Assembly (NCBI GenBank): GCA_900617975.1
Contig: UZAE01013894.1
Span: 1 to 18,213 of the forward strand
Source of the DNA: Rodentolepis nana
Taxonomy: Eukaryota > Platyhelminthes > Cestoda > Cyclophyllidea > Hymenolepididae
DNA: 18,213 nucleotides
Direction of reading: 5' to 3'
The notes beneath the pieces were generated by a model. That model searched no databases, was not told where the DNA came from, and saw only the letters and a program-made list of their open reading frames with translations. The translations under genes were made by a program, and so were the position numbers. Below are positions 16,786 through 18,213 of this stretch, piece after piece; positions within the stretch are counted from its first letter, which is position 1, and each line of letters opens with the position of its first letter.

Positions 16786-18213
16786 ATCGCTTCACTCCTT
16801 TTAAATCCCAAAATATAGTGGACATGACCTTCTTAACACACATTTCAGCTTTGAAATTGACAAGTACAGATGTTCCCTTTGGATGTCACCCCGTTGATTA
16901 AATCTTGTTTTCTGGATAAAACTGGTAGATACAGGCATCATACACGATAAAGCAATGATTAAAAAATTCTTATTTGCTTGCATTTTTGCTAAATTTGATA
17001 AAGAAAGTTCAGCTATTTGGATCAGTAGTTTTTCCTACAACGCTTTTGGGACCCATCGTGCCCACCGAGAGCTTGCTCAAATCAAACTTTTCTGTGAGAA
17101 TTGAAAATACGCATCCATGGGCAATTCCTTCATTTTACATTTTCCTTAATAACAACTCGTCGATCTTGTGCCTGCATTAGATTCTGGACAAGAGAGATCC
17201 TTTCTTGATTTCTTGATGTGGAGGGCCTCTCTCCTTGTGGGTCGTTAACAAGTTGCCCTCATCACCCCCTATAGTGTTAATTTCAATCGAAAATGACCGC
17301 TCAGCATGGAGCAGAATCCATATGAACCTGTTTAAGAGTTTCTATGGCCTGAAGAGTTTTCCAATTTAGTTTTATTAAAAATGTCATTTTAGCTCTGATC
17401 TCTAAATTTGCCATTTATATAGCGTTGAAAATTTCTTGCTATTTTGAGATGCAATCTGTCTTGATCCTGACCTCACACAGAATGATCGGACAGTTATTTG
17501 CTATTAAGCAAGCTCTAAAGACATGTGTGGACTTGTAAAAACTTGCAAATCTTTGTTCTATTTAAGGTTATAGCATTTGTTTTGAGAACCTTTTAACTCA
17601 CCCTCGTATTTATACCATAAAATGTACCTTTGTTACGCTCAAATAATTGCCATATTTAAGACGCATATATATGCGTATAATAAAGTTCCAATATCATTAA
17701 ATATCCTCAAATATCCTCGTCATTTCCTTATTTCGTTACTTTATTAACTACCTGTGACCGTATCCCAACTGTCAACGAATTACTGCGCAACGGTGAATCA
17801 AGTTTAATAGATATTAAATAGGTAATATAAATCGAACTTCGTTACTTGGTCATAAACGTTTACTGACCACATGTTACACTCCATCGACATAACCCTCTCA
17901 TTTAATTTCCTAACTCATTGAGCAATGTTTTATATCGACTACATCCCGACTAAGAAGCTATGTAGTAAATTCTTTATCTCAAAGCAAATATCACAGGGAG
18001 TTTTAATCATGGACTGACATCTGAACACTCAAAATGACAGTGTTCCAATCGTCAATAAACTAAAAGCTGAATGGGGGCAAGTGATGGTGACAAGTTGCCA
18101 ATTTCACTTCCAGAACTACTAAGTTGTTCATTCCCGCAAAGTGAGCAGAGTTTGCTTTGTGATATCCAAACTGTCTCAAAGCTCGATTTTCCCGATTTGA
18201 TTGGGGGGGGGGG
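16786..18213. other. Right-hand intergenic DNA, no gene seen; ends in poly-G
   Basis: No supportable coding region or RNA gene. A short tandem duplication (aaatatcctc twice) lies near 17699-17718. The window ends in a run of at least 12 G. Confidence 0.55.

Overview
This is an AT-rich, intron-containing animal (metazoan) window, not prokaryotic. Protein-coding exons carry standard GT-AG introns of 78 bp to about 3 kb, use the standard code, and lie on the minus strand. The one clearly recognisable gene is a T-box transcription factor of the Tbx2/3 (optomotor-blind) subfamily. Its divergent T-box edge, the compact small introns and the density of short retroelements make me think of a flatworm, possibly a tapeworm. 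That placement is inference; only 'bilaterian invertebrate' is well supported.

Layout from left to right: 1-930 holds two copies of a short dispersed retroelement. 930-3120 has no supportable gene. 3124-4804 (perhaps to 5622) is the 3' part of an unrecognised minus-strand gene with good splice sites, a stop codon and an AATAAA signal. 5633-12765 is a complete six-exon Tbx2/3 gene on the minus strand. Its six exons sum to 1365 nt with every splice phase closing, giving 454 residues. 12766-13030 is its GC-richer upstream/promoter region. 13788-16785 holds five more copies of the retroelement. The rest, to the terminal G-run at 18213, holds nothing I can call.

The standout is the retroelement, about 280-337 bp and present seven times. 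Its first 72 nt fold as a complete HDV-like self-cleaving ribozyme: a nested double pseudoknot with a 7-bp P1 opening on a G-U wobble, an 8-bp P2, a 3-bp P3, a 2-bp P1.1, a 5-bp P4 and an invariant catalytic cytosine. Copies with clean boundaries are flanked by 13-14 bp target-site duplications that abut the predicted cleavage site exactly, and they end in an ATAAAT-rich tail. No copy codes for a protein. This is a non-autonomous, SINE-like passenger of a non-LTR (probably RTE-like) retrotransposon whose RNA 5' end appears to be set by ribozyme self-cleavage. Related ribozymes are known at the 5' ends of R2, RTE and SIDE-type elements; whether this family has been described I cannot check here.

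The T-box protein ends in an eh1-like (Groucho-binding) hexamer and carries an IYPWL motif resembling the Hox hexapeptide, which suggests co-repressor and perhaps TALE-partner recruitment.
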